Positions 10,136 through 22,474 of a DNA stretch of 64,000 nt are shown here, one piece after another; the stretch's first letter is position 1, and every line of letters starts with the position of its first letter. The DNA comes from Strigamia acuminata. Its lineage: Eukaryota; Arthropoda; Chilopoda; Geophilomorpha; Linotaeniidae. Under the pieces are notes generated by a model. The model was not told the DNA's origin and searched no databases. It saw only the letters and a program-made list of their open reading frames with translations. The stretch covers positions 4,778,186 to 4,842,185 of the forward strand of contig OX442317.1 in assembly GCA_949358305.1 (NCBI GenBank). The letters are read 5' to 3'. Made by a program: the position numbers and the translations under genes.

Positions 10136-11494
10136 TTACAAATCACCCAGAAAAGAAATCGCTCTATCAATATTCTTCTCCGGCAGAAAATACTCGGCCA
10201 CCTTAAGCACCAGGTAATCAATAGCAACTAGAAAGCCATACACCTTTCGCCCCAAAGTCCCCCTCAAACAAGTCTTCAACCTTTCCGCCAACGAACAACT
10301 CTTCTTAAAAATCACCCCATCGTACACGGTTTGTGTCAAATACGTGACACTTTCCCAATTGTACACTTCCCTCACCCATCTGTGCGCATTGCCGGCACTC
10401 ACAACATGGCCGCGTTGAAAATCAAAAATGGCCTCCTCCAAAACACGCATCAAGTCCTCCACATTCGGCTTAGCCAACCACGCCAAACGGCCCGGATCTT
10501 CTTCCCAGGTGGATGGAAGCACTTCCGGTATGCCACCAACGTCGGTGGTGACCACTTGAAGCCCGCAACAAGCCGCTTCGACGATGGCCATGCAATAAGC
10601 TTCGGTTAACGAAGTATTGAGGAAGATCTGTCCTTTAACCAACACGTCGCGGACGTCTCGGTGTCTCACGGACCCCAGCAGCGTGACATTCTGGTACAGC
10701 TCGTGTCTTTCGATCATCTCTTCCAACGCGATTCTTTTCGGCCCATTTCCGCCGATAAGAAAATTAATTTCCGGATATTTTTCGCATATTTTCGGTATAA
10801 GTTCTACCAGCAGATCGGTGCCTTTGCGGTACACCAAGCGACTCAAAACGACGATAGTAATTTTGACGTTTTCCATTTTTCGCGCAGGTTGTAACGCGTC
10901 TTTGGGCCTGAACATCGACGAATCGACGGCATTCGGTATGACGTAGACGGAATCCGGACGCAACTTTGCCCTGAGAACGGTGTTTTCCTTGCCGACGTGC
11001 GACACGCACACGACGGAATCGACGTGGAGCAGGACGAGTTCTAATAATTTATTTGTGATGATGGCGCTGGAGTCGGCGAAACCGAAGAGAGAGTGGTCCG
11101 TGAAGACTGTTTTCAAGTTGAGGTTGTTTGCGTGGATCATCGCCTCGTTGGCCATGACTGAGAAGGCGGAATGACCGTGGACGATTGTGATTTCTTCTCG
11201 AATTAGAATCGTACGAATGAGCGGGCCGGTGAGGAACAAGGTAGGGAAAATGCATTGGTTGTAGAATGGTTGGAATGGGAGGTAGTACACTTTGAGGCCG
11301 CGTGTCATGTATCGAATTCCTTTGCGGTTGCCGTATGCGTGCGTGACCACGATCACTTTGTGTCCTTTTTTGATCAGGCATTGGGAGAGTTGGAAAATGT
11401 GCGACTCCACTCCGCCCGTGTTTGGGTAGAAGAAGTCTGACACCATGCAGATTTTGTGTTTGATTGCTGCGCAAATGCCGTTGTTGGGTTCCAT
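10136..11494 (-). CDS. PIGA: Phosphatidylinositol N-acetylglucosaminyltransferase subunit A
   Basis: Intronless coding frame of 452 aa. PIGA is the catalytic subunit of the ER complex that moves GlcNAc from UDP-GlcNAc to phosphatidylinositol, the first step of GPI-anchor synthesis. The sequence opens with the family signature MVSDFFYPNTGGVESH (residues 17-32). It has the GT4-family donor-binding half with an E-x7-E motif in LTEAYCMAIVEAA, and ends with a hydrophobic segment (GFLVAIDYLVLKVAEYFL) that fits the single ER-membrane anchor. Length is in the family's range. The start at 11494 is supported by an upstream in-frame TAA and a 5' UTR intron at 11503-11559 (CAG|GTACAA .. TTTGCTTTAG|AAC). 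Window neighbours needing GPI anchors include the two Ly6 genes. Confidence 0.96.
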   Translation of the reverse strand: MEPNNGICAAIKHKICMVSDFFYPNTGGVESHIFQLSQCLIKKGHKVIVVTHAYGNRKGIRYMTRGLKVYYLPFQPFYNQCIFPTLFLTGPLIRTILIREEITIVHGHSAFSVMANEAMIHANNLNLKTVFTDHSLFGFADSSAIITNKLLELVLLHVDSVVCVSHVGKENTVLRAKLRPDSVYVIPNAVDSSMFRPKDALQPARKMENVKITIVVLSRLVYRKGTDLLVELIPKICEKYPEINFLIGGNGPKRIALEEMIERHELYQNVTLLGSVRHRDVRDVLVKGQIFLNTSLTEAYCMAIVEAACCGLQVVTTDVGGIPEVLPSTWEEDPGRLAWLAKPNVEDLMRVLEEAIFDFQRGHVVSAGNAHRWVREVYNWESVTYLTQTVYDGVIFKKSCSLAERLKTCLRGTLGRKVYGFLVAIDYLVLKVAEYFLPEKNIDRAISFLGDL

Positions 11495-11559
11495 TTTGTG
11501 TTCTAAAGCAAAGATAAGATTGGTTTGGATTTTGGAGATTTTTATGTCGTTGGTTGTAC

Positions 11560-12558
11560 CTGTTTAGGTGTTGTAGTTGTCTCATTTTAGAACTGGGAGG
11601 AAAATGTAAACAAGGATGGCGGCCATTGCTGGACGACGGCGCTATCTGGTGGGAGATTTTGAAAAGCGTAAAAGTGCGGGAATTTTTAAATTTTAAATTT
11701 TTGGATGTAAACAATAAGAAAAATGGAGGCTTTGGGATTTTTTTTTGTTTTAAATTTTTATTTACAGGTCTTGATATAAAATATAAATCCAATTCATTCA
11801 ATTAAATATAAATTTTTAACAATTAAAAATTTTCAAAACATAAATTTCAGACAAATTTTTTTGTTTTTGTTTTTGTTATTTTTTTTTTAAAAAAAAAACC
11901 AGAAATTTTAATTTTGTAACAACAATATTTTTTTTTTTTAAATTTACAATTTTTTATACAAAATAATTTTCGTCGTAGATAAAATTTTGAAATTAAGTCG
12001 CTATACGTTCGATTTTTTTAACATAAATAAACTCTAGAAGATAGATGTCTTGCTGCACAAACAAAAATTGTCTCAGACACATTTTAGGTAGAAGCCAACA
12101 ATCATACACACCGCGTTTACATGCCAACAATTATCTAGAAAATTATTCTTCGTGTGGAAATGCAATGTAAACAACTAATCATGACCCCCTACTTCCACTT
12201 GACTTGACCCTATCCAGTCAATTGTTGCGTGTAAACATTGTGCATGTCATTATATACAGCAAACAGTAAGCTTTTGTTACAGCAACAACAGCTAATAGAC
12301 GCTTTGCATTTGCCAAATTGTCAAGTCATTCAATTGAAATGGAATTTATATTTTTCTTAGTTATTGTCAAATTATTGATTGATTTATAATTGGGTGCATC
12401 CAGCACTGAAACGTCCATTAGAAAGCAACAAAACAGACCTACATCAACACATGGAGTAAGTAAACAGGAATAGAAGTGAAAAACACATTGAACAAGTGAA
12501 AGCGACTAGGATGGAGGTTGTTGTGCACATGCACACTAAATTAGTTTTGTGCCAGCCA
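11560..12558. other. Intergenic, AT-rich
   Basis: PIGA promoter side followed by A/T-rich sequence. No gene or clear repeat recognised. Confidence 0.5.
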
Positions 12559-12750
12559 CAGGGGCGGATCTAGCATAGGGCTAATGGGGCTTGAGCCCCG
12601 GGCCCCCGAATTCTAGGGGCCCGCCAAGACACAAGGCAATGTACTAAAAAGAAAAAGAAAAACGAAGAAAGGTCGCTATTAAAAATTTCGATAAAGGGGC
12701 CCCGAAAAAACCTCAAGCCCCGGGCCCCCGAAAAGCTAGATCCGTCCCTG
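12559..12750. mobile_element. hAT-type MITE (192 bp)
   Basis: Terminal inverted repeats CAGGGGCGGATCTAGC / CAGGGACGGATCTAGC, with further inverted GGGGGCCCGGGGCTTGAG inside. It is flanked by a perfect 8 bp target-site duplication GCCAGCCA (12551-12558 and 12751-12758). There is no coding capacity, so it is non-autonomous. Confidence 0.95.
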
Positions 12751-12986
12751 GCCAGCCATGTTACATGTTGCTTCCAATGGCGATGAGGTTCTATGTTCCA
12801 GATTATGTTCTAGTGGACCTGTGCAGATTTGGTAGACCTATCATTGAAGTTTTCTATTTCTATTCTTGTTTGTTTACTCCATGCCCTATACCATTGTTAC
12901 AACAAAACACTTATCTTCCAAAAATGAACAAACGGCATCAATTGATGATTGCCAACATTCCTCATTTTTATTCTCCTTTCTGCTTC

Positions 12987-15900
12987 CTATCCGAAGAATG
13001 GCTGCAGTTGGCCATACGGAAGCGTTGTGGTCGCTTGAGTTGTCACGGTTTTAACTGTTTCTGTGGTACTTAGCAAAGTACGATATGAAGTCTTATATCC
13101 ATCATACATCAACTTCAATACTTGAGTTGATGTTATAGTCTCTGTAGTAACCATAGTTGTAGGAGAGGTTATAGTGTGCAGTTGGCCAAAGTTGTTAACC
13201 GGCGGAAAAGGCATTACTGGATTCTGCATTACTGGATTCTGCATTCCTGCATTCTGGACGGTGTAGGTTTCATAACTGGTATGAATTTTGACAGTGCTTG
13301 GAGCCTTTGTGGTGTGGTAGGATGTGCTCAGTCCATTCCAAATGGGCAATACTTTAGTACCGTATATGGTTTCGGTTGAATAAACGGCAGTAGATGACGT
13401 TATCGGTTGAGCGGGCATCACTGGTTGGGGAACTCCTGCACCATAGCCCAAGTAAGCAAAAGGATTAATGTATGGATTAAGGAAAGGGTTATTATTGTAC
13501 TGTGGAACCGGCATTTGGGGCATCGGTGCCGGTGGTGGTGGCGGTGGTGGAGTGGACGGTTCTGTTAGTGGCATTGTTGGAGGTACATTTGGTTGGGTCA
13601 CATCATTATCAGTAATATTCAACAGATTGAAAATATCAGAATTTGTGTTGTTTAAAAGGCTTTCCAAATCGGGGTATACGGAGTCTTCGCGGTGTTCGCT
13701 TTCAGCGGCATTAAGATCCTGACCAATCACCAAAGACATCATATCTGGTGGTGGCACTGTTCTTAAGGCATGGATTATTTTAGTCACAAAGAAAGACTGA
13801 GTTAGAGTAAATATTGTTGTTGTGGAACCATCCAAAATGGGCAGAAAGGATGTTTGGAAGATTGTTTCAGTTGTAGTGACATCATCTACAGTGGTGGTTA
13901 AGCTTATGGAAGTAGTAGCATTGAAGAAAGGCAATGGTGGTGTAGCCAGACTGACTTGTGATGACACTAATTCTTCTTCATCCAAAGCCTCTTCAAGAAA
14001 TGGATTAAAGATGTTGTCATTTTCTAAGGAATCATCTTCTGGAAACTGAAATTGTAAGAAAAACCAATTAGCTGAACTTCCACTACATATAAAAGCACCT
14101 TCTTTTTGATAATCAATAGTGATTTAATGACATTAACGGTGATAATGATAATGAATGTGTCTAATGTTTAATTAGGCATACCTTTGTATTCATAGTACTG
14201 GAGATTGTTACTTCTTGCATTGGTTTTGAAGGCATCACATCAACTATGCTATTGCTGTTGCTGATGGTGAGAATAATAGGTTGCTCATAAGTTGTGGTGA
14301 ATACTAAGGAGTTTGAACTGTCCTTTCCACCAAAGAATTGTGTTATCTCGGTGGTTATTGTCGACATGATTGTAGACAATAAGACATTTGGGGAAGTCAT
14401 TTCAACTGTTCTGGCTTCCATAGACTGTTCATTTCTGTTAAAAGGCTCTGAAATATTACCATAGGCTTTCGATCGTCTTCGGCCTAGGTAATATTTGTTA
14501 GGATTTGGAGTGTAGGTAAATTTTGGGATGTTTGTAGTTGGTCTTACATTATTCTTTTCCACTCTGTTTCTAGCTGAAGTCTTTCCATGGATTGTAGAAC
14601 GATTGCGGCCTTTTCTCGAACTCTTTTTGTTTGACAGTACTATCGACGGAGTTACCGTCTGAAGGTTTGCTTGAGCTTGCGAAGCAGAAGGAGTTATGGT
14701 TTTGAGGAATGGGGTTGAGGATTTGCGACTGGATCTTGATCTAGGTGTTATGGACTTCAAATTCCTTCTTGTCGGCTTTGACGAGGAAGGGGAAGACAAC
14801 TCTCTACTTTGACGGCTTTTGTCTTCAATGTTTTTTGATCTTGAGTTTCGAACAATACCGGTGTATGGAGGTCTAGATTTTAAGTGTGGCCATTTTCCAC
14901 TGGATGTTGGGGTTGGGGAAATTGTTATTTTAGTGGGCATTGATTGGGTAGAAATAACCGTTGACTGTACACTTGAGGTATCTTCGCTCGATGACAATGT
15001 TGTTTGCGTCAAGAGGTTTTTATCATTCTCAAATATCATTGACGTACTTTGAAGGATTTGAGCATACGTTCCATCAATATAAGTACCGATAACTCGAGTT
15101 TCGTGGACGGTTGTTTGGCCACCTTGAACAACAGTACCACCCATTGTTGTAACCAATCCTGTGGGCAAAGTAGCTTGGGGTTGACCTGCTCCGTAATCTG
15201 CAATATGGACATTGGCCTCTTCGCTTTGGCTGCTTCCTGTGTATGCTGCTTCATGATTGGCTGCTTGAGTTGTTCCTTGATCCATAATATTTCCCTCTGG
15301 AAAGAACAAACTGCCATCTGCTTTCCGTTTTTCTGGTCTGGATGATGATGGACGGATGTGTTGACCACCTCCCGGGAATGAGAGGGCATTTACAGTCTAG
15401 AAAATAAAAGAACAAGTATTGAAGACGGTTTCAGTTTGTTCAAAGATTTATCAAGAGCTGCTTTGGTAAATGCTGTAAATTACTTTTGTTAATGAGTTTA
15501 TTGTTGTTTATTTATTTTATTTGAGCAATACTAGGCCTAATATTAGGCTTAACACTCCTAAGTAACGACTGGAACTAGAAAATCATCTGTGCAGAATTGG
15601 ATGAGCAGTATGAATTTGGCCAGTGCTGGACTGGCCTAGCGGGCTACCGGGAATTTCCCGTTGGCCCATGGCGGGCCCACCGTGCCCGACCCATCCAGAT
15701 TTTCCGATACTAAATTTGTATCCAGTGCAGCCCTGAATTTGGCATCAAGATACCGGGTGGCATATTGGCAGAACATACCCGATTTCGGCAACAACAATGC
15801 ACCAGGAGTGACTAATGATTCAATAACTTGAAAATCCTAATTCTGCTTTAAAATTTTGAATTTATTGTCTGTTTGCTTGCTAATTTGATTTGTTTTGCTG

Positions 15901-18900
15901 TGTTTTGCTTTGTGTGACAGTTAGGTTAGGTTAGGTTAGGTTGGATGGTGATTTTCAAGTTATTGAGTCATTAGTCACTCCTGGCCACCGTTGTTGCCGA
16001 AATCGGGTATGTTCTGCCAATATGCTACCGGCTGCGAACTGTAGGTAGCGCCAGTGCTGGACTGGGCTGGCGGAATGCCAGGAATTTTTTTCTCTTTTGT
16101 TGTGGTCCGATCTATTCAGATTTCCGGTATAAATTTGTTCCCGAAGCCCGACCAGTCCAGATTTCCCAGTACTAAATTTGTTCCCAGTCCAGCCCTGGGT
16201 AGCGCTGGTCTTGGCTCCTTTTTTTCTATCACACATTTTCAAGACGAGATGCCGAGTTTGTCCGAAGATTTTAAACTGATGCTTATGTTTTCAAGCAGAA
16301 CGAAAGTCCGTTAAACAAAACAGAGGATTAAGTGTTTTTCCAATTTTGATACATCAAATAGAACAAAACAAATTAAAACCAGGAAGTGAAACCTTTATTG
16401 CGTGCACTAGATTTATCAGTTTAATTGTATCCAAATAATGGTCAACCTAAAGTTGGTCAAGTAGATTTGTTAGCTTTCACCGAACCTTTTTTTGGAGTGA
16501 GTACCCCTCTGGGCTAGGCGGGGTGTAAGACAAGCAAACATTATGTCTGTTTACAAATTACCTGCGATGCTGGATTGACAACAATCGGTGCTTGAGCATT
16601 GTTGTCATTGTTGCCTGATGACACAACGGTGTTGACAACAATGCGAACAACGGCACCATCTGATGCTCCTTGACTTTGTCCAGACGTTGCATTTTCTCCA
16701 CTGGCCGCTAGAATTGCGCAACCTGAAATTGAATGCGAAAGACATAAAATAAATGAATCGCAATTAAAGTCCAATTAATCTGTCAGCAAACGGCTTCCGC
16801 TATGGAAATACGTGGGTTCCTCATCAACTATCACACGTAATAGTTTCTCGCTCATTATCATCATCCTGATTCCCCGAATGATGAAATGCGCTTTCTCACG
16901 ACTCTTTCGGTAGATGACGGTTAGGTTAGGGTTAACTATGGGAAAATATGTAATCATTTATGTTTTACCTTAACGATTTCGTGACACGAGCTCGGCCTTC
17001 GCGCTTCAAATTGGCACTTTCCCAATTTCAACAACCAATTGGGCAGACACCCACACTTCGGGGGGGTCATGGCACAAGTTTGGTATATCACCTATTTGAC
17101 CTTGACAATAATGGATCGAAATATCCTATTGTTGGCTAAATTTGTCTCACTCAATCTGTTCGTAGAAAAGCGACCCAACTTGTGTAGATGAAGATTGTGA
17201 CGGAACAATGACCCTAATTGGTCATCTTCATTTAAATAGATCCATTAAGAAACAATAAATAATGTTTGTTATTGTTATTTTATTGTGGTAGTTTCAGTAT
17301 CCCACATCACTGACCCATATATACAGGGAAACAATGTGTGCATCCTGCTGGTTTATTGTTATGTCAAAAAAGGAGATGTTGATGAAACAATTGTGTGTAG
17401 AGTTGATGAGTGCCAGCAGATAATTGCGTTGAATGGAGGAAATGTGTTAGTAATGTGGAAAAGCATTTGTAATATTTTGCTGGTGCGGGGCGGGAAATTG
17501 TTTGGCCTCGATTTTGCTCTTTAATGTGAAGAATTTTGGAAGAGAAAACCCGAATTTGTTATTAAGTGTGTTTTTTTTTTTTTTTTTTTTTTCCTTTTGC
17601 TTGAATTAGGCCTAAGTATGGGCCACACCCTTTTTCATTTATTATAAATTACTGTATGAGAGAGAAAAAATGTTTCTCGTTTGAGACTTCCAAGGCTATT
17701 ATTGCTTTTCAAAATGGTTTTTATTGGAATGTTTAATGCGTTTGTTGACATTGTTGGCATTGTTGGATTTAATTCAAGGTTTTTTTTTGTGCTTATCGAT
17801 TCTTGATGTTTTAATAATGGCTTTAAAGTAAAAAATAATTTTACATTGTTGTCAACTGTCTGGGTTTTGACACTTTTTTTGCATTATTTACATTGTTGTT
17901 GTGTTTTTTGGATTTATTGAAGTGTTTCGAGGCAATGTTGTGGGGTTTTGAGTGATTGTTGCGGTGTTTTGAGGCAATGTTGTGGTGTTTTGAGTCATTG
18001 TTGCGGTGTTTTGTGGTATTGTTGTGTTATTTTTACAATGTCATTGTTGTAATTGGTTTTCACGTGAATGAACGGTGATTTGGATGGTAAATTGTTGTCA
18101 CATGACAGGCCCGTTAGAATGATTGGCACTTTTTGACTATTTTTTGCGCAGTTCTATTTGTACCTCCACCTGAGACAACAATAAATCATGCAAGAAGGAA
18201 TGTTTTTTATTTTTGTCCACCACACCCACACTCAAGATGTGGAACAATGATATTCACGCTTTGCGAACAATGAGAAAAAAAACACATTTGTTTAGTGCCG
18301 CTTAACCTGATTTGAATAAATTTAAATTTCATATCTAAGCTCAATTTAAAATGTAAAATTGAAAGAAAAAAAAAAAAAACGATAAGTTTTCGTAACTTTG
18401 AAAAGAGAAAAATTGAAGGTTGGACTGGCCTTTTTCTACCTCAAGCTTAATAATGCAAACAATGGCTACCAAGGTTATTCGGCAGCGGTAGCCATGGCGG
18501 ATGTTTATTGCTGAATAAGCGAACCCACTAGATTGGTTATGGTTTCGCATAAGCAATTAAAATCGCAGTGATTTATTGCTTTTTAATATTATCCAACGCG
18601 CCATCTAGGCCAGAATTGCTCATCCGCATGAACTTTATGACATTATTGAATTAGAGTTCAATGTAAGGATGTTTATGGGCCAATAAGCACTTCTCATTAA
18701 CTGCACATTAGGTTAAAATCCGTGTCAATTCATATATTAATGCAAAATAAATGTCTAAACATGAGAAAATATCAATTTTTAAGAGGCGGCCATTTTGGTT
18801 TTGGCAATTTTTTATTTATTTTTTTATTTTTTTTTATATAAAATAATTTTATTTTTGCCTGTGTATTGCCTCGGGTTATTTAACTTCAAGGCGAAAACCG

Positions 18901-21900
18901 GAAATACAAGTCTCGCTCTTAAGGTCGCCCATAATGTGATAGAATGTTGATTGAGTAATTTGATATTTTGAACCACAAACAATTCCTGAATTGTTTGTTG
19001 AACACAAACAGCTAATTGTCCAAAGTTCTATTTTTTGGCGGCCATTTTGATTTTTTTTTTCCCGAATTTTTTTTCCAATCAAAATCCTTATCTCAAATAT
19101 TGATTTATAAATCATTGAGAAATCCTTCAAACACGAAAACGAGATAAAAATCTCGGTTCGACGTATATGATTTTCACCCAATGCATTTATTTAGTGTATT
19201 TAATGTTGTTATTAAAGCTCAAAGAACTGGAATTTGTGCGGTAGACTCGGAAAAGAGGCCATGGACATCTGACGTCATATACATATTTTTTTTATTAGGC
19301 ACATTAAAGCTTAAATGTGTTTTATTTTTGCATTTCGCGCAGGCTAATTCCAATGCAGGTGCTTTTTATTGGCACATTTTGGCGAAATTTAAATGTCCCA
19401 CATCACTTTTTTCCATAAGTCGACGAGGTACATACATGCACGATCGATGTGAATTACTTTTTTGTGCAGACTCTGCTCGGAATTGATCAATTTGCATCCA
19501 AAAGTCCAAAAACCAACCCCAAACTATCTAAAGATTGACGATTGGCCAATAAAACCTCGCAATTCAGTCAAAAAGTTTTGGTTTACTTCAACTTTTGCTG
19601 ATTAAACGCCAAACCCCTGTTATTACGCTTCTCTTTACCTTCAGAAATGTAGGCCTACATGCTGAATATGGTTCAATCTTCTCGTGTAATTGCATTTAGT
19701 TTTGCCAACATGTCATTTGGAAAATGGGCAAACACACATACATCCTTTATATGGTGAAATTATTGAAAAATTCGAGCTATTGTTGCATGGGTGTGTTATA
19801 ATTTGATGTAGGTGTGTTGTGGTTGCGAGCCAAGGTGACAAGTGGGTCGGGTTGATAGGCATTTTTCATGCAAAAGGCGGAATTTTGAAATTGTTTATTT
19901 ATTTATTCTTATTGTGAGAAGAAGAAGAAGAAGAAGAAGCCCATCCAGCATTTAGGTCAACATACGTTGGTTGACGTCATTGATTTATTTTCTTGTTGAA
20001 TAATCTCATCCATGAAACATTCGAAGAATAAAAAATGCAAATCGTTGCGAAAGAGTTTTAATTTTTAAGGGTTTTTTGACTGTGCATAATTTTGCTCGTT
20101 TATTTTGATTTCTCTTATTTATTATTATTATTATTTGTTTTTTAAGGGAGGAGTCGTGAAAAGAAGGACGAAGAAAAATACAAGTGACTTTTGAAAGGCT
20201 TAAAAAAGAGACAGCGAGTTGATATGTGCATTGAGAGTTTGGAATCTGGTAAGAGAAAATTATACACAGCTAGAATCTGGTTTGCTTTTGAGCGCCTTAG
20301 GGGAGGTCACTCGTCGACATACATCTGCTTGAGGTGTCTTGTAACTAATACATTAGTCTTAACTTAATTACCAATTTCCACAAATTATTGCTTTGAATGA
20401 AATTTTTTCGAGCAGAAATTATTGTTTCGTGTTATCGCCGGCTTTTAGGCGCGATAAGCGGGGAAAAAAACTTTGTTTACGCAATTAAGCGGAAACCAGA
20501 ATTATCGCAATTACTAGCATTAAAACTGCCGCAGATCCTCGTTAAAGGTTTTAAATTGTACTCATTCCGATTTACCCAATTTTAAGAGAAATGTTCGGCT
20601 TGAACGAATTGGAATTTTGCCACCAGAGGGAAACCATCAACAATTTTTTTTCTATTAGATCTGGTCTAATTTATAAAGGTTGGTGTTTGAATATGATTTA
20701 ATGGGTTGTATGGTCGTGTAAAAATGAATCCAAGAAAATGAGTTTATCATTTTTTTATTTTTTAAATTTAGGACTAGACCGGATTGAAAGTAGGCTGAAA
20801 TTTTCCCCGCCAAATTTTTGCTGCATAAAGCTTTTAATACGAATAAGTTGAGCACCACCAGAGGGGTGTGCCATTTTGATTTCCTTCTAAACTGTAATTG
20901 ATCTACTTTTGTTGCAAGGTCGTCCTTGGTTGCCAATCCACACCTTAGGCCCGATCAATCAAAGGTCATTGGACCAGTGGCCATTTTTCTGCAGTGTCAC
21001 GGTAAAGATGACTGATTTGTTGTGGACGGCGTCCCGAAGACCAAAATGGGTCAAAGTTGCAATTGGAATCAAAAGGTTAATCCGAAGAACTAATGGGGAA
21101 TTTTATGTGGCCATTAAATGTGTTTTTTTGATGATGGTGATTATGAGGAAGTGTGTGTTCAGAGGTTAACAATTGGGGCAGTTGGAAATGGCGGTGATTG
21201 ACCTTGATTTTTTGAATGAAACCCACTCATGTCATTGTTCCCGCTTGACCCTGCGGCTGTGGGTCTTGTTGACTGCCCTTGAAAGTGGTTTGGCCACTTT
21301 GAATGAGTCAGAAGAAAATGAGGAGCGAGAAACGAGTAAAGTGAAGGAAAAAAAAGAAACTTGTAAGCAAAGGGGTTGTTGGACTAGTGGAATTAGGTGA
21401 CCACTGTCGCCCCGTGATGTTGTATACAAGTCTTTTAGTCGGTCTTTTACTCGTTTTACGGGTGGAGGTCGTTGATTGGTGGTCTATTGTCCGGATTTAG
21501 GGAAAAAATGACGTGGAAAAGGTTATTGGATTGTGGAATTTGTGAAAACTTTGGTGAATTACTTGAACTGTTTTACTGGTTAAACTAGCAATTATTGCAA
21601 ATTTTTTTACTGGTTAAACTAGTAATTACTGCCAGTTGTTTTACTGGTTAAACTAGCAATTACTGCCAATTGTTTTACTGGTTAAACTAGTAATTACTGC
21701 CAATTGTTTTACTGGTTAAAAAGAATTACTGTCAATTATTTTGTACTGGTTTATAACAATTGGTAATAAACTTGTGGGTTTTTGCAATTGTTTTATTACT
21801 AGTTTGTTATAATTGGTAACAATTGTTTTTGATATTTTTTTTTTGTCAATTGATACCTTGAGGTATCCTATTTTAGTTTTTAAAAAAAGCCGAACTAGAA

Positions 21901-22474
21901 TGGAACTAGAAATAAGATGATTTGAGGATGATATTACAAGTTGTGTAGAAAAAAAAAAATCTTGTTTCTACTTTTCTCTCTCACTCACTCAGTAATTCCG
22001 GTCAGCCATGTCCACTCACCATATGGCCTATATAAAATTTTTCCCAAGAAAACCAAAAAAAATAAAAATACTTTTTTAAAAAAAAAAAAACGACCAAAAA
22101 TTGGAGTAAAAAAAAAAATGGTAAAAACTATTTAAAACAAAAACTATTCTCCAAACGAATTCTAATTAAGAAGCTCAAAGAAAAAAAGAAAATAAAATGT
22201 TTTTATTTTCCTCACTCACTCGTAAACAAGCAAAAAGCAGAAACTAAACAAAACTAATTGTAAACGCAAATTTGTCAATGACAAAAGTAAAAATATGCTT
22301 AACCCTCATTGACATTCGTTTTTTCCATTGGAAACCAGAAATCTTTCAACTTTTCTCCTTCAAACGGCTCAATGTTAAACGAAATTTACAATTAAAGGTG
22401 ATGTGATTACCTGCAATTAAGAGCCAGAGGATGAGCTCCAGATATGATGTTGATACCGGGTAATTTTTCATCAT
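12987..22474 (-). CDS. Secreted Ser/Thr-rich protein with DUF4758-like motifs
   Basis: Four exons in consistent phase: 22411-22474 (signal peptide MMKNYPVSTSYLELILWLLIA, phase-1 donor), 16562-16722, 14182-15396, 12987-14045; 832 aa. After the signal come a Gly/Ala/Ser-rich part, a basic Ser/Arg-rich middle and a Pro-rich segment. At least four related motifs follow the pattern ET-x(2)-x-T-x-V/L-P-x-x-D/N-G-x-x-T: ETRVIGTYIDGTY, ETIFQTSFLPILDGSTTT, ETIYGTKVLPIWNGLSTS, ETITSTQVLKLMYDGYKTS. These resemble the DUF4758 repeats of insect mucin-like proteins (from memory, not searched). No transmembrane segment follows, so it is probably extracellular and heavily O-glycosylated. The first intron is 5.7 kb, far longer than the others. 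Biological role unknown. Confidence 0.8.
15621..15735. mobile_element. hAT-type MITE (115 bp) nested in fold-back copy
   Basis: Ends CAGTGCTGGACTGG / CAGGGCTGCACTGG (inverted). Perfect 8 bp target duplication AATTTGGC at 15613-15620 and 15736-15743. Confidence 0.93.
15921..15940 (+). repeat. (TTAGG)4, arthropod-type telomere motif
   Basis: Four perfect TTAGG units. At this length it may simply be part of the surrounding fold-back element rather than a telomere relic. Confidence 0.6.
16052..16197. mobile_element. hAT-type MITE (146 bp)
   Basis: Ends CAGTGCTGGACTGGG / CAGGGCTGGACTGGG, the same family as 15621-15735. Perfect 8 bp target duplication GGTAGCGC at 16044-16051 and 16198-16205. Confidence 0.95.
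16909..18578. repeat. Dispersed repeat R, copy 2
   Basis: Longer relative of 7324-8400, inside intron 1 of the Ser/Thr-rich gene. It has an internal poly-T run near 17570 and a roughly 30 bp GTTGCGGTGTTTTGAGGCAAT tandem stretch (17890-18030) that copy 1 lacks. Confidence 0.75.
18579..22410. other. Rest of intron 1 of the Ser/Thr-rich gene
   Basis: No exon recognised. It contains a (GAA)n run near 19920 and a 34 bp tandem repeat at about 21580-21720 (unit TTTTACTGGTTAAACTAG plus AATTACTGCCAATTG, about four copies). Confidence 0.5.

Larger units (their letters stand above)
8402..10330. repeat. Segmental duplication, copy B
   Basis: Same-orientation counterpart of 5547-7322. It joins GTSF1-B to the intact PIGA gene, so it may represent the ancestral PIGA-GTSF1 arrangement. 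Confidence 0.85.
15492..16047. mobile_element. Fold-back family F copy with nested hAT MITE
   Basis: The left part resembles the right arm of the 3279-3615 element. The interior has a second inverted pair, 15758-15835 against 15949-16034, sharing GGCAGAACATACCCGATTTC. Lies in intron 2 of the Ser/Thr-rich gene. A (TTAGG)4 run sits in its loop. Confidence 0.65.
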
